42,517 bases of DNA from NCBI GenBank assembly GCA_011526105.1, contig WYAZ01000197.1:1-42517 (forward strand), in the 5' to 3' direction. Origin of the DNA: Deltaproteobacteria bacterium (lineage in GTDB: Bacteria > Myxococcota > Kuafuiibacteriia > Kuafuiibacteriales > Kuafuiibacteriaceae). Shown in pieces: positions 7,176 to 15,162 of this stretch; position 1 is the stretch's first letter, and the number at the start of each line of letters is the position of its first letter. Below the pieces are notes generated by a model. That model was given only the letters and a program-made list of their open reading frames with translations. It had not been told where the DNA came from and searched no databases. The position numbers and the translations under genes are program-made.

Positions 7176-7613
7176 GGGCCCTCTGTTCCCGTTCAGGGCG
7201 AGGAGGCCATGGACTTGATGAGCGACCAAGTTGCGGACGGGCGGAGGTTTCGGGTGCTCAACGCGGTCGAACGCGGCTACCCCAAAGCCGTGGTGGTCGA
7301 CAACGGTCCCGAGTTTCGCGGTCTGGCGATGGACCAATGGGCGTATCGCCACGGGGTCGAGTTGCTCTTCATCGAGCCGGGTCGACTGGTTCAGAACGCC
7401 TACTTCGAAAGCTTCAACGGGCGGCTTCGCGATGAATGCCTCCACTCCGAGTGGTTCGTAGGGCTCCAAGACGCCATCGAGAAGATCGAAGCATGGCGCA
7501 TCGACTACAACGAGGTCGGGCCTCACGGCTCGCTGGGCCAAGTCCCGCCCGCCGAGTTTGCTTTCACCCTCAAACGTCAACCGGGACAACGAGGAGATCG
7601 GGCGATGCGTTAG
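7176..7613 (+). pseudogene. IS3-family transposase (OrfB) remnant with internal deletion
   Basis: The frame shows the C-terminal half of an IS3-family DDE transposase: MDLMSDQVADGRRFR (first catalytic Asp region), VVVDNGPEF (second Asp), QNAYFESFNGRLRDECL (Glu) and EAWRIDYNEVGPHGSL. In intact proteins, about 35-40 residues normally separate the ADGRRFRxL motif from the YPKAVVVDNGPEF-type segment. Here only a few remain, so an in-frame deletion has removed part of the catalytic core. OrfA and the N-terminal half of OrfB are also absent. The open frame extends upstream into the long repeat, but that part has no likeness to transposases. It marks past IS activity at the right edge of copy B. Confidence 0.8.
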
Positions 7614-8034
7614 CGGCTGGCTCGAACAGCGATCTCAGGTCAGTGGTCGGGTGCCAGGGAGGGGGCGACGCCTGCGCGTTGCTCCTCCCCATGGGTGCGG
7701 TCGTGGGCACCCTCGCGGGTTTGGGCAACGGGGCGGCGATCTCGTCGGCCTCGGTGGAGGCCGACGTGGTCTGGCGGTGAGGTTGGACCAACGCCGAGGT
7801 GCTGAGAGCATCCGCTCCGAAGGTTGGCGGCACTGAGCGCTCTGCCGAAGTGCTCGATGAGCTTCGCACCGCGTCTTCGCCACCGGCGTAGGTCGTCCCG
7901 CGTAGCCGGGGTCCTACGGCCGCACCATCCGCGCGGTTCGCGGCGCCAACGCAAGGCGCGCGCGAGCGGCTCCGGGCGCCCGCCCGCTCCCTCTGGCACG
8001 TCGGTTGCTGGCCTCTCCGTCAGGAGGTGGCGAG
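7614..8034. other. Gene-free stretch after the IS3 remnant
   Basis: No supported gene. Short frames exist on both strands but lack recognisable motifs, and they overlap one another as high-GC shadows do. It may be decayed insertion-sequence DNA. The last 15 bases hold the strong AGGAGG ribosome-binding site of the next gene (8022-8027). Confidence 0.5.
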
Positions 8035-8535
8035 ATGAAACTGGCCCAAACGGCGTACGACAACTCTGAGACGGGCTGCTGCGCGCGGCTCGACGCGGCG
8101 AAGTGGGATGATCAGGTCTTCGAGTGGAAGGACAAGCCCTTCCTCAAAGACCACATTCGAGCGCTGCTGCACATCCCCCTCAACTTCGGCTCGGTGATCA
8201 GCAAGGACAACGCGGCCATCGAGCAGGCCGAGGCCTACCCCGAGCAACCCATTTGGCTCACCGATGAGGTGTCGCCGTGGGGCTCGGACCTCTACATCGA
8301 GGTGGACCGCGACGTGCCCGGCAAGACGATCGAGCGGCTCTCGGGTCGCTTCCGCACCCGCGTCTTCGAAGGGCCCTACAGGGACGCCGGCAAGTGGCAC
8401 GCCGCCATGGACACGTATCTCGCCTCGAAGGGTGAGCGCTCCACGCGCATGTTCTCGTTCTACGCGACGTGTCCGAAGTGCGCGAAGCAGTTCGGCAAGA
8501 ACCAGGTCGTGTTGTTCGCGCAGCTTGCTTCCTGA
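8035..8535 (+). CDS. Conserved hypothetical protein with C-terminal CxxC motif
   Basis: This is a 166-residue protein of unknown function. A strong AGGAGG (8022-8027) lies seven bases before the ATG at 8035 and decides the start against an upstream in-frame ATG at 8005. Features are an N-terminal ETGCCARLD segment, charged central strands, and a CPKCAKQFGKN sequence near the C-terminus that could be half of a metal site. The absence of signal peptide and membrane segments suggests a cytoplasmic protein. I recall similar short proteins as widespread 'hydrolase'-labelled hypotheticals, but no catalytic motif is visible. It is followed by 275 bases without a clear gene. Confidence 0.7.
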   Translation: MKLAQTAYDNSETGCCARLDAAKWDDQVFEWKDKPFLKDHIRALLHIPLNFGSVISKDNAAIEQAEAYPEQPIWLTDEVSPWGSDLYIEVDRDVPGKTIERLSGRFRTRVFEGPYRDAGKWHAAMDTYLASKGERSTRMFSFYATCPKCAKQFGKNQVVLFAQLAS

Positions 8536-8810
8536 GTGAGCTGCTGTCGGCAGAGTTGATATCGTAGTCGATGACCGAACTGCGCTCGTAGGAAATGGAG
8601 CGGTTGACCGCGCTGAGATGTGAAAAGTAGCTCCGCGTGATCGTAGCCTCGTCATTCGTGGCCGATCCGAGTCTCGAGTCGGGCGCGGCCGAATTGGGGT
8701 CGCATGCAATGATAGCGCGGCCGCGACCGGGCTCTCGTCGTAAGCGTCAGGGCATTCGCAGTTGGAGCCCCTCGTGGTCAGGTGGCTTCAGTTGAAACGG
8801 GGACCAGAAC

Positions 8811-10685
8811 ATGCTGCCGTGGGCCACGATGCGTTTGCGCGCGCTAGGGTTCGCGATCGTGCTGCTGGCTTTCGGCTGCGAGAACAAGAAGCGCCCCAAG
8901 GCCGCGGTCAAACCGCAGGGATCAGCCCGCGAGGCGCCTCACGCGCCTCGCGATCACGTCGCCTACTCGGGTCAGCCTCTCTGGTTGGATGCCTCGCGCG
9001 TGCTGGTCAGCCACCCGCGCGGCGGGGTCGTGCTCGTGGCCCCGAGCTTCGAGGGCAGCACCCGAGACTTCCCCGGCCAACCTCAGACCGCAGACGTGAG
9101 CGGTCGCTACGTCGCGGTGGCCGGCAAGCAGCTCGCCGTCTACTCCCTCGAGGACAACCGCACCACCGTGCTCTCCGACACTCCTGCAGCCGGAGTTTTC
9201 GCTGCGGTGGGCTTCGTGGGCGAGGACTCGGAGCACCTCGCGTACATCGAGCGGTTCGATCGTGAGGGATCACGCTTCTCCGTCGTCGCCTGGCGAACAG
9301 GCGCGCTGCAGTTTGAACGGCTGTTCGCCGGCGATCCCAACGTGCAGCCGGTCTCGGTCTCACCGGACCAACGCTGGGCGGTGTTCCAGGCCCGGCTGGG
9401 CGCCGACCGCTTCGCCTGGGACGACACGAACGGCACGCTGATTGATCTGCCCCTCGAGCCGCACCAGCGTTTCATGATGGGCTTGGCCTTCTCTACGCAG
9501 CACCTTGCAGCGGTGGGGCGCGATGGTCACATCGACATTTACGGTACGCGCAGCTGGAGCCGGAGCGGTGGAGGAATACGTGCTCGTGAGGGCGACCCTG
9601 CCGACTGGCACTACGCGCCTCGCGCCTTCATCGGCCCTGACCGTGTGTGGGTCCTTGGCGACACGCACATCACCGTCGGCGATCTCCGCACGGGTCAGAT
9701 GCTCGAGCCGCTGGTGTTCCCGGGTCTGGAGGAAGCGGGGACCGACCGGAGGAAGCGATGGCGAAAGGTCCTGCGCCGCTTTGGGTCGAGCGTGTCACGA
9801 GATGGCAGCACTCTGGTGGTGCTCCCAGCGGGAGAGCAGGAGCTGCAGCGCGTCCGCCTCGATGGCGACGGACTCCGCCTCGACGCGCTCGCGCCGATCC
9901 CCGCGGGCGAGCTCCGGGCCTTCTCGGTTTCTCCGGACGGCCGGTGGCTCGCGCTGGTGGGCAGCTGGGGACTGGCTGTCTTGGATCTCGGCGACCGCCG
10001 ATTCGTAGCGGTGCCCGCGCCGCAGGCCGCGCCGGCGCCTCCGGAGCCGGTAGCGGTGCGCGTCCAGCGTTCGGAGACGACGGGCTGTGGCGACGCCGAG
10101 TCTTGTCGAGCGAGCGCCGAGCAGGACCTCGCGCTTGGCCTCAGCAGCCGCGCCCTCGTAGCCGCCGAGCGCGCCTGCGCCCTCGATGACCTGCCGGCGT
10201 GTCGGATCCAGGCAAGGCTGCTGGCGGACCAGGAGCCGACCCAGGTCGAAGCTGCGCTCGATCTGTATCGCCGCATCTGCGCGATCAGTGACGACACCAA
10301 CGACTGCATCGACCGGCCGAAGGCCATCAGCCGCAAGCTGCCCGCGCTGCGCCCGACGCGCCGTCTCGCGGTCGACTCTGATCGATGGTGCTTAGCGGAG
10401 AACCTCTCCGCTTTGAAGGGCAGCCTGAAGAGTAGTTGCGTGTACCGGGCAGGCACGCTCGCGGGTCTGCGCGTGGACGCCGTCGATCCCGCGACCGCCT
10501 CCGCGCTCGGCATCAGCGAGGGGTCGGTGATAGTCAACCACGAAGGCCGCTTCCCCAACTACCGCTTCTGCGCCCCCGAGGTCTTCGTGCGTAACCTCGA
10601 GAAGCGCTGCGGTGGCAGGATGCAGGTGAGTATCAGCGTCTTCGATCCCGAGTCCGGAGAAGAGCGGACCTACGCACGGCGTTGA
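8811..10685 (+). CDS. Lipoprotein with beta-propeller-like N-terminus and PDZ-like C-terminus
   Basis: This 624-residue protein starts with a lipoprotein signal. Either ATG (8811 or 8829) fits; the second gives a tighter n-region before the lipobox LAFGC. Residues about 45-420 contain repeated strand-rich units with SPDxRWAV-type motifs (VSPDQRWAVF, VSPDGRWLAL), typical of WD40-like or TolB-like propellers. A Cys-rich helical stretch (about 425-500, CGDAESCR, ACALDDLPACR) resembles Sel1/TPR-like repeats. The last 80 residues (DAVDPATASALGISEGSVIV) look like a PDZ-type ligand-binding module. It is expected in the outer membrane or periplasm. The function is unknown; a sensing or scaffolding role is possible. 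It appears monocistronic. Confidence 0.75.
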   Translation: MLPWATMRLRALGFAIVLLAFGCENKKRPKAAVKPQGSAREAPHAPRDHVAYSGQPLWLDASRVLVSHPRGGVVLVAPSFEGSTRDFPGQPQTADVSGRYVAVAGKQLAVYSLEDNRTTVLSDTPAAGVFAAVGFVGEDSEHLAYIERFDREGSRFSVVAWRTGALQFERLFAGDPNVQPVSVSPDQRWAVFQARLGADRFAWDDTNGTLIDLPLEPHQRFMMGLAFSTQHLAAVGRDGHIDIYGTRSWSRSGGGIRAREGDPADWHYAPRAFIGPDRVWVLGDTHITVGDLRTGQMLEPLVFPGLEEAGTDRRKRWRKVLRRFGSSVSRDGSTLVVLPAGEQELQRVRLDGDGLRLDALAPIPAGELRAFSVSPDGRWLALVGSWGLAVLDLGDRRFVAVPAPQAAPAPPEPVAVRVQRSETTGCGDAESCRASAEQDLALGLSSRALVAAERACALDDLPACRIQARLLADQEPTQVEAALDLYRRICAISDDTNDCIDRPKAISRKLPALRPTRRLAVDSDRWCLAENLSALKGSLKSSCVYRAGTLAGLRVDAVDPATASALGISEGSVIVNHEGRFPNYRFCAPEVFVRNLEKRCGGRMQVSISVFDPESGEERTYARR

Positions 10686-10734
10686 TCGGGTGGCGCCCGT
10701 CGGCGACACGCCGGGAGCAACATCGATCCCATCA

Positions 10735-11385
10735 TCACCTTCGCGCCCTCCCGCGGGCACGCTTCTCACCGCCACCGGTGCGCCCAGATCCGAGTCGCAC
10801 ATCGAGCGCTGAGCGCACGCGCTCCAAGATCTCGGGCTCGCGATGGAGCAGGTACACGATGTCGGCGCCGGTGAGCATCGCACCAAGCTCGAAGGCAAGT
10901 TGCGCGGGCGACTCATCCGTCCGGAGCTGCCCGAGCTCCGCCGCGCGGGTCGCGCTGTGCCGGAGGAGAGAAGCCCACTGCTTCTGATCCATGGCGACGC
11001 GATCGCGGATGGGGCCGGGGCGTCCGCCGACTTCGGCCGCCACCGAGGCGAAGAAGCATCCGCTCGGCCACTCGCGAAGCGCGATGTGATCGAGGTAGCC
11101 TTCGCAGAGCGCGCGCAACCTCGGTGCACCTTCGGGCGCGGAGAGCGCCGGCATCACCACTTCTTGCGTAAAGACCTCTCGCGCCTTGTCGATGATCGCG
11201 AACTGAAGCTCCTCTTTGGAGCCGAAGAGCCCAAAGAGCCCGCTCTTGCTGAGCCCGGCCGCCTCGGCGAGGCGTGACAGGGAGAGTCGCTCGAGCCCTT
11301 CGATCGCCGCGAGTCGTATCGCGGCCTCGAGCACGCGCTCCCTGGACTTGGTGCCGTCGATCCGGATGCGTTTGGCCGCTGCCAT
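10735..11385 (-). CDS. TetR-family transcriptional repressor
   Basis: This 216-residue protein has a TetR-type DNA-binding domain at residues about 10-60: RERVLEAAIRLAAIEGLERLSLSRLAEAAGLSKSGLFGLFGSKEEL carries the helix-turn-helix and the usual FxSKEEL ending. It has a helical ligand-binding region after it (about 75-195) and a basic Arg/Gly-rich tail. A GGGAG ribosome-binding site lies just upstream of the ATG at 11383-11385. It is transcribed divergently from OsmC and MAPEG genes across about 80 bases that hold an inverted repeat. It therefore probably represses them and itself until a ligand such as an electrophile or peroxide is sensed. The ligand is inferred from the neighbours only. Confidence 0.9.
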   Translation of the reverse strand: MAAAKRIRIDGTKSRERVLEAAIRLAAIEGLERLSLSRLAEAAGLSKSGLFGLFGSKEELQFAIIDKAREVFTQEVVMPALSAPEGAPRLRALCEGYLDHIALREWPSGCFFASVAAEVGGRPGPIRDRVAMDQKQWASLLRHSATRAAELGQLRTDESPAQLAFELGAMLTGADIVYLLHREPEILERVRSALDVRLGSGRTGGGEKRARGRARR

Positions 11386-11406
11386 GTTCTCCCTTGACTC
11401 TTAGCA

Positions 11407-11446
11407 CGCACGGTCGCACGGTCTAAGTACACCGCACGACCGTGCG
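11407..11446. promoter_or_regulatory. Inverted repeat, probable TetR-regulator operator
   Basis: CGCACGGTCG (11407-11416) and CGACCGTGCG (11437-11446) are perfect inverted ten-base arms. An inner CGGT...ACCG pair lies between them. The site is in the short divergent region between the TetR gene and the OsmC gene, where a repressor could control both promoters. Confidence 0.65.
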
Positions 11447-11465
11447 CTCTAACTGGAAGGAAGCA

Positions 11466-12011
11466 ATGAAAAACCCCGACTCGCAGCTCGCTGACCGCCA
11501 GGACCCCCTCCGCCCGATCTATCGGGAAGATCCAACAAAAGCAATATCTTACAAGGAGGTACGGACGCTCTATGCCGGGGAGACCGATGCCGTGCATGGC
11601 CGGGTGGTGCCGACTGGGTTCCCGGAGGTCGCCTGGGACTACGGCATCGACGACAAAGTCGGAGGCTTCGACGACCTCCCCAATCCTGGACACATGCTCT
11701 GCGCGGCGCTGGCGGCTTGCATGGACAGCACGGTGCGCATGATCGCCGACCGACTGGGCGTGCGCATCGAGCGGCTCGAAGTCGAAGTCAGCGGCGACGC
11801 GGACGTCCGAGGTTGTCTTGCGATCAGCCGTTCGGTCCGACCCGGGTTTCGTCAAATGAAGTGCAAGCTCACGCTGGTGCTCGACCCAAGTGTGGACCCG
11901 CAGGCTGGCGCGATGCTCGTGGCACAAGCGGAGAAGCTCTGCGTCACCCTCGACACGCTTCGAAATGGCACCCCGCTCACCGTGGACTTCGCAGTCGCCG
12001 GCTCGGCCTAG
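11466..12011 (+). CDS. OsmC-family protein
   Basis: A 181-residue OsmC/Ohr-like protein. The ATG at 11466 is preceded by GGAAGG at 11455-11460 and is preferred to an in-frame GTG at 11442 that lies inside the operator. The core contains GGFDDLPNPGHMLCAALAACMDSTVRMIADRLG, where the conserved helix carries the reactive Cys of LAACMD, and a second Cys in the later helix (EKLCVTLDTLRNG). OsmC-type proteins reduce organic hydroperoxides through the two cysteines. It is followed nine bases later by a MAPEG gene and is probably co-transcribed with it under the divergent TetR regulator. Known members of the family are cytoplasmic. Confidence 0.88.
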   Translation: MKNPDSQLADRQDPLRPIYREDPTKAISYKEVRTLYAGETDAVHGRVVPTGFPEVAWDYGIDDKVGGFDDLPNPGHMLCAALAACMDSTVRMIADRLGVRIERLEVEVSGDADVRGCLAISRSVRPGFRQMKCKLTLVLDPSVDPQAGAMLVAQAEKLCVTLDTLRNGTPLTVDFAVAGSA

Positions 12012-12020
12012 GAGAGTGTG

Positions 12021-12449
12021 ATGACGATGTCGATTCCGGTCTGGGTGCTGCTCGCGTTCGCGGTCTGGTCGATGTTGGTGCTCATCCTCACGGTGGGCAT
12101 CTATCGCTGGGGTTTGATCTTCGCCGGTCGAGTCCAAGTGAGTGCGTTCCGTGCGGACCAGATCGAGGGTTCCGATCGGTACCGCCGCGCGATGCGGGCC
12201 CATCTGAACTGCCTCGAGAACCTGCCGATCTACGGTGCGATCGTCATCACCATTGTCGTCAGCGGCGCAGAGGGCTCTGCGCTCGACGGCTTGGCGCTCA
12301 CGCTGATCGGAGCGCGAATCGTGCAGACCCTAATTCACGTCTCGTGGGAGCAGACCAACCGACTCGCCTACATGCGTTTCGGTTTCTTCTTCATTCAGCT
12401 GATCTGCATGTTCGGTATGACGGCTCTGGTGGTGCAGCAAACGATCTAG
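12021..12449 (+). CDS. MAPEG-family integral membrane protein
   Basis: This 142-residue protein has four hydrophobic segments (about residues 5-28, 60-82, 84-103 and 115-140) and a MAPEG core pattern: an RRAMRAHLNCLENLPIYGAI motif after the first loop, matching the RAxxNxxE-type signature of the family. MAPEG proteins include microsomal glutathione transferases. A glutathione- or thiol-dependent detoxification role next to OsmC is plausible. The ribosome-binding site GGAGAG (12011-12016) overlaps the end of the OsmC gene and directs initiation at ATG 12021 (a GTG at 12018 is the alternative). It probably forms a two-gene operon with OsmC. Confidence 0.85.
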   Translation: MTMSIPVWVLLAFAVWSMLVLILTVGIYRWGLIFAGRVQVSAFRADQIEGSDRYRRAMRAHLNCLENLPIYGAIVITIVVSGAEGSALDGLALTLIGARIVQTLIHVSWEQTNRLAYMRFGFFFIQLICMFGMTALVVQQTI

Positions 12450-12462
12450 AAGGGGCAGCTTT

Positions 12463-12479
12463 GGGGGGTCGTTCCCCCC
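12463..12479 (+). terminator. Short G/C hairpin after the MAPEG gene
   Basis: Six G (12463-12468) and six C (12474-12479) form a perfect stem with a five-base loop, 13 bases after the MAPEG stop codon. There is no T-run after it, so termination would be weak. Confidence 0.4.
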
Positions 12480-12509
12480 GCCCGGACGCGTAGATGGTAA
12501 AGAGCGTCG

Positions 12510-14294
12510 ATGAAGAAGTTCTTCAAGGTCGTCGGCGCGCTCGTCCTCTGCAGCCTGGTTGCGCTCGCCGCATTTGCGATGCCGACGCTCTGGGGCAAGC
12601 CTTGGCTTTACGACCACTTCACGCTGCGTGTCTTGATGACCGAGTTTCTCGAGTCGCCTCAGCTGCGGGCGAAGTTGGGCGTTTCGATCCCTTTCACGTC
12701 TGCGGATGCTCTCGACGACCTGAGCCCCGAGGCCTACGAGAAGGGACTTTCGCGCTTCGACGACGCCATCGAGATGCAGGCGCAATACCAACGTCCAAGC
12801 GGTGGGGTGGAGCGGCTCTCCTATGACGTCTTCGGCGTCTTCCTCGGCGACCTGCGCGCGGCCGAAGGCTTGGGCTCTTACACGATCTCGCACATCGACG
12901 GGCCGCACGTTGCCCTGCCTGACTTCATGGTGCAGTTTCACAAGGTCACCGACGCCGCGACCGCGAAGACGTACTTGTCGCGCATGGCGCGTGTGCCGAT
13001 CGCGCTCGAACAGGCGGTCGCCTTCGCTCGCTATCGCGCCAACGCTGGCTTCGTTGCCCCCACCTTCATCCTCGACAGCATCGTCCGCGACGCACGCGCG
13101 TTCAGCGCCAAGCCAGCGGCCGAGAATGCCCTTGTGCTCGAGTTCAAAAGGAAGCTCGTCGACGGAAACGTCGCGGGCGCTGGCGCGTTCGAGACGCAAG
13201 CGGCGGAGCTCGTCGAGCAGAAGCTTTATCCGGCCTTCGAGGCCTACGCCCGTGACATCGAGGCGTTGCGCGAGAGGAGCACAGACGAGCCCGGTCTTTG
13301 GAAGTTCAAAGGGGGGGACGCGCTCTATCGCGCGAAGCTCAAACAGATGACGACGACCAAGCTCTCCCCGGACGAGATTCACGCCATCGGGGTGGAGACG
13401 CTTGCGAAGCTGGAGGCTGAGGCACGCCCCCTCCTCGATCAGCTCGGCGTCGAATACGAGTCGATAGGGGTCGGTCTCCGGAAGCTCTCGTCCGATCCTC
13501 GTTTTACGTTCCCCGACACCCATGAAGGCAAACAACAGGTGCTCACCTACGCGCGCGAGTTGGTCGCCAGGGCCGACGCGCTCTCGGCGCCCCACTTTGG
13601 CGTGCGGCCCGACTCAGGGGTGGAGGTCGACCGAGTGCCCGTGTTCAAAGAGAAGACGGCGCCGTTCGCCAACTACAACCCGCCCGCGATCGACGGCTCT
13701 CGCGGCGGCGTGTTCTTCGTGAACCTGCGCGACGTGAGCAAGCTTGGACGGCACTCGTTACCGACGCTGATCTGTCACGAGGCGATCCCTGGGCACCACT
13801 TCCAGATCGCCATCGCGCAGAAGCTGACCGAGTTGCCCTTCTTCCGCCGGCTCATCCCTTTTAATGCGTACGCCGAGGGTTGGGGACTCTACGCCGAGCG
13901 GCTCTGTGACGAGCTCGGCTTCTTCGAGACTCCGGAGGCAAAGCTCGGCTACCTCGATGCGCAAATGTTTCGAGCGGCTCGCCTGGTCGTAGACACCGGC
14001 CTTCATCACGGGAAGTGGAGTCGCGCGCAGGCCGTCGCGTTCATGACCGAGCACACCGGTATTCCGCCGTCCGATGTCGAGGCCGAGGTCGATCGCTACA
14101 CGATGTGGCCCGGCCAGGCCTGCGGCTACATGATCGGGCAACTGAAGATGATCGAGATTCGAGAGCGAGCGGAGCAATCCTTAGGCGACAGCTTCGATGC
14201 CAAGGCCTTTCACGACCGAATCCTCACGCTTGGGTCGGTGCCGCTCGACCTGCTGGAGCGCGAGATGGACGCGTGGATGGAGGCCGCTCGCTGA
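12510..14294 (+). CDS. DUF885-family metallopeptidase, exported
   Basis: A 594-residue DUF885 protein. The first 25 residues form a hydrophobic signal or anchor (FFKVVGALVLCSLVALAAFA). The zinc site is the HEAIPGHH motif (about residues 423-430), typical of this family. The third ligand is the Glu of YAEGWGLYAE, about 30 residues later. The C-terminal part, with DRYTMWPGQACGYMIGQLKM and LGSVPLDLLEREM, is also characteristic. Full length and all motifs are present. The role is probably peptide degradation in the periplasm or at the inner membrane. Its 3' end overlaps by 71 bases the tail of the convergent hydrolase gene. Confidence 0.9.
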   Translation: MKKFFKVVGALVLCSLVALAAFAMPTLWGKPWLYDHFTLRVLMTEFLESPQLRAKLGVSIPFTSADALDDLSPEAYEKGLSRFDDAIEMQAQYQRPSGGVERLSYDVFGVFLGDLRAAEGLGSYTISHIDGPHVALPDFMVQFHKVTDAATAKTYLSRMARVPIALEQAVAFARYRANAGFVAPTFILDSIVRDARAFSAKPAAENALVLEFKRKLVDGNVAGAGAFETQAAELVEQKLYPAFEAYARDIEALRERSTDEPGLWKFKGGDALYRAKLKQMTTTKLSPDEIHAIGVETLAKLEAEARPLLDQLGVEYESIGVGLRKLSSDPRFTFPDTHEGKQQVLTYARELVARADALSAPHFGVRPDSGVEVDRVPVFKEKTAPFANYNPPAIDGSRGGVFFVNLRDVSKLGRHSLPTLICHEAIPGHHFQIAIAQKLTELPFFRRLIPFNAYAEGWGLYAERLCDELGFFETPEAKLGYLDAQMFRAARLVVDTGLHHGKWSRAQAVAFMTEHTGIPPSDVEAEVDRYTMWPGQACGYMIGQLKMIEIRERAEQSLGDSFDAKAFHDRILTLGSVPLDLLEREMDAWMEAAR

Positions 14295-15162
14295 AGTGCT
14301 CGATGAGCAGCGCGTTCACACGCTCCGGGGCTTCGTGTTGAACCCAGTGACTCACACCTTCGAGCCGCTCGAGCCGACCGTCCGTGCAAACCTCGAGGCT
14401 CATCGGCGCCATCTCCTCGCCCAGGAACGCATCCGCCGTGCCCCAGATGATGAGCGTGGGCACCTGGATTCGGATGTCCTCGGGCGTCTTTCCCGGCGAC
14501 CGCAGGCCCGCGCGGTACCAGTTGATCATGCCGGTGGCGGCGCCGGGCTGTAGCCAAGCCTCGCGATAACGTTCGAGGTCCTCCTCGGTGAAGGCGCCCC
14601 TTTGAGCGGAGTTTCGGATGCCCTTCGACATGGGCACGCCGTCCTTTCGTGTGAGGCCGAGCTCGCCGAGCCACGGGAGCTGAAACATCCCCATGTACCA
14701 GCTCTTCTTGAGCTGAGAGAAGCTGCGAAGCAGGTAGCGCTTCATCACGATCGGGTGCGGCACGTTCAAGATCGCGACGCGCGCCACGCGCTCTTTGTGC
14801 TTCATGGCCACCCACCAGGCGACGGCGGCCCCCCAGTCGTGGCCCACGAGGAAGGCCTTCTCTGCTCCGGCGGCGTCGATGAGACCCACGACATCTTCGG
14901 CGAGGCGATCCAGGTTGTAGTCGGAGACCCGGCCCGGCTTCTCGCTCAGATTGTAGCCGCGTTGATCGGGCACCCATACTCGAAAGCCCGCCGCGGCCAA
15001 GGGTTCGATCTGCTGGCGCCAACCAAACCAGAACTCGGGGAAGCCGTGGAGCAAGATGACCAGCGGCCCGTCTTCGGGGCCGGCGGTGGCGACGTGCAGC
15101 GTGACCCCGTTGGTCAGGATGCGTCGGTGCGCGACGCCGAGTTCAGGCTCAGGGGAGTTCAT
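14224..15162 (-). CDS. Alpha/beta hydrolase, epoxide-hydrolase-like
   Basis: A 312-residue alpha/beta hydrolase. HGFPEFW (39-45) supplies the oxyanion hole. GHDWGA holds an Asp nucleophile (D109), which indicates an epoxide hydrolase or dehalogenase type rather than a serine esterase. GTAD (D244) and GVSHWVQHE (H272) complete the triad. It has no signal peptide. The start overlaps by 14 bases the end of the large PPC-domain lipoprotein gene, so it is the third gene of a coupled operon. The last 20 or so residues (after HFSER) are Pro/Arg/Ala-rich and are encoded antisense to the end of the DUF885 gene; they look like a read-through extension rather than part of the fold. Confidence 0.88.
   Translation of the reverse strand: MNSPEPELGVAHRRILTNGVTLHVATAGPEDGPLVILLHGFPEFWFGWRQQIEPLAAAGFRVWVPDQRGYNLSEKPGRVSDYNLDRLAEDVVGLIDAAGAEKAFLVGHDWGAAVAWWVAMKHKERVARVAILNVPHPIVMKRYLLRSFSQLKKSWYMGMFQLPWLGELGLTRKDGVPMSKGIRNSAQRGAFTEEDLERYREAWLQPGAATGMINWYRAGLRSPGKTPEDIRIQVPTLIIWGTADAFLGEEMAPMSLEVCTDGRLERLEGVSHWVQHEAPERVNALLIEHFSERPPSTRPSRAPAGRAAPTQA

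Noticed and set aside
7614-8034. Small minus-strand frames between the IS3 remnant and 8035
   Set aside because: Overlapping, Arg/Pro-rich, no conserved motif; typical of random high-GC DNA.
11442-11465. GTG start for the OsmC gene
   Set aside because: It lies inside the operator arm and lacks a ribosome-binding site; ATG 11466 has GGAAGG at the right distance.
14015-14553. Plus-strand frames crossing the DUF885/hydrolase junction
   Set aside because: Shadow frames; both flanking genes have conserved motifs to their ends.
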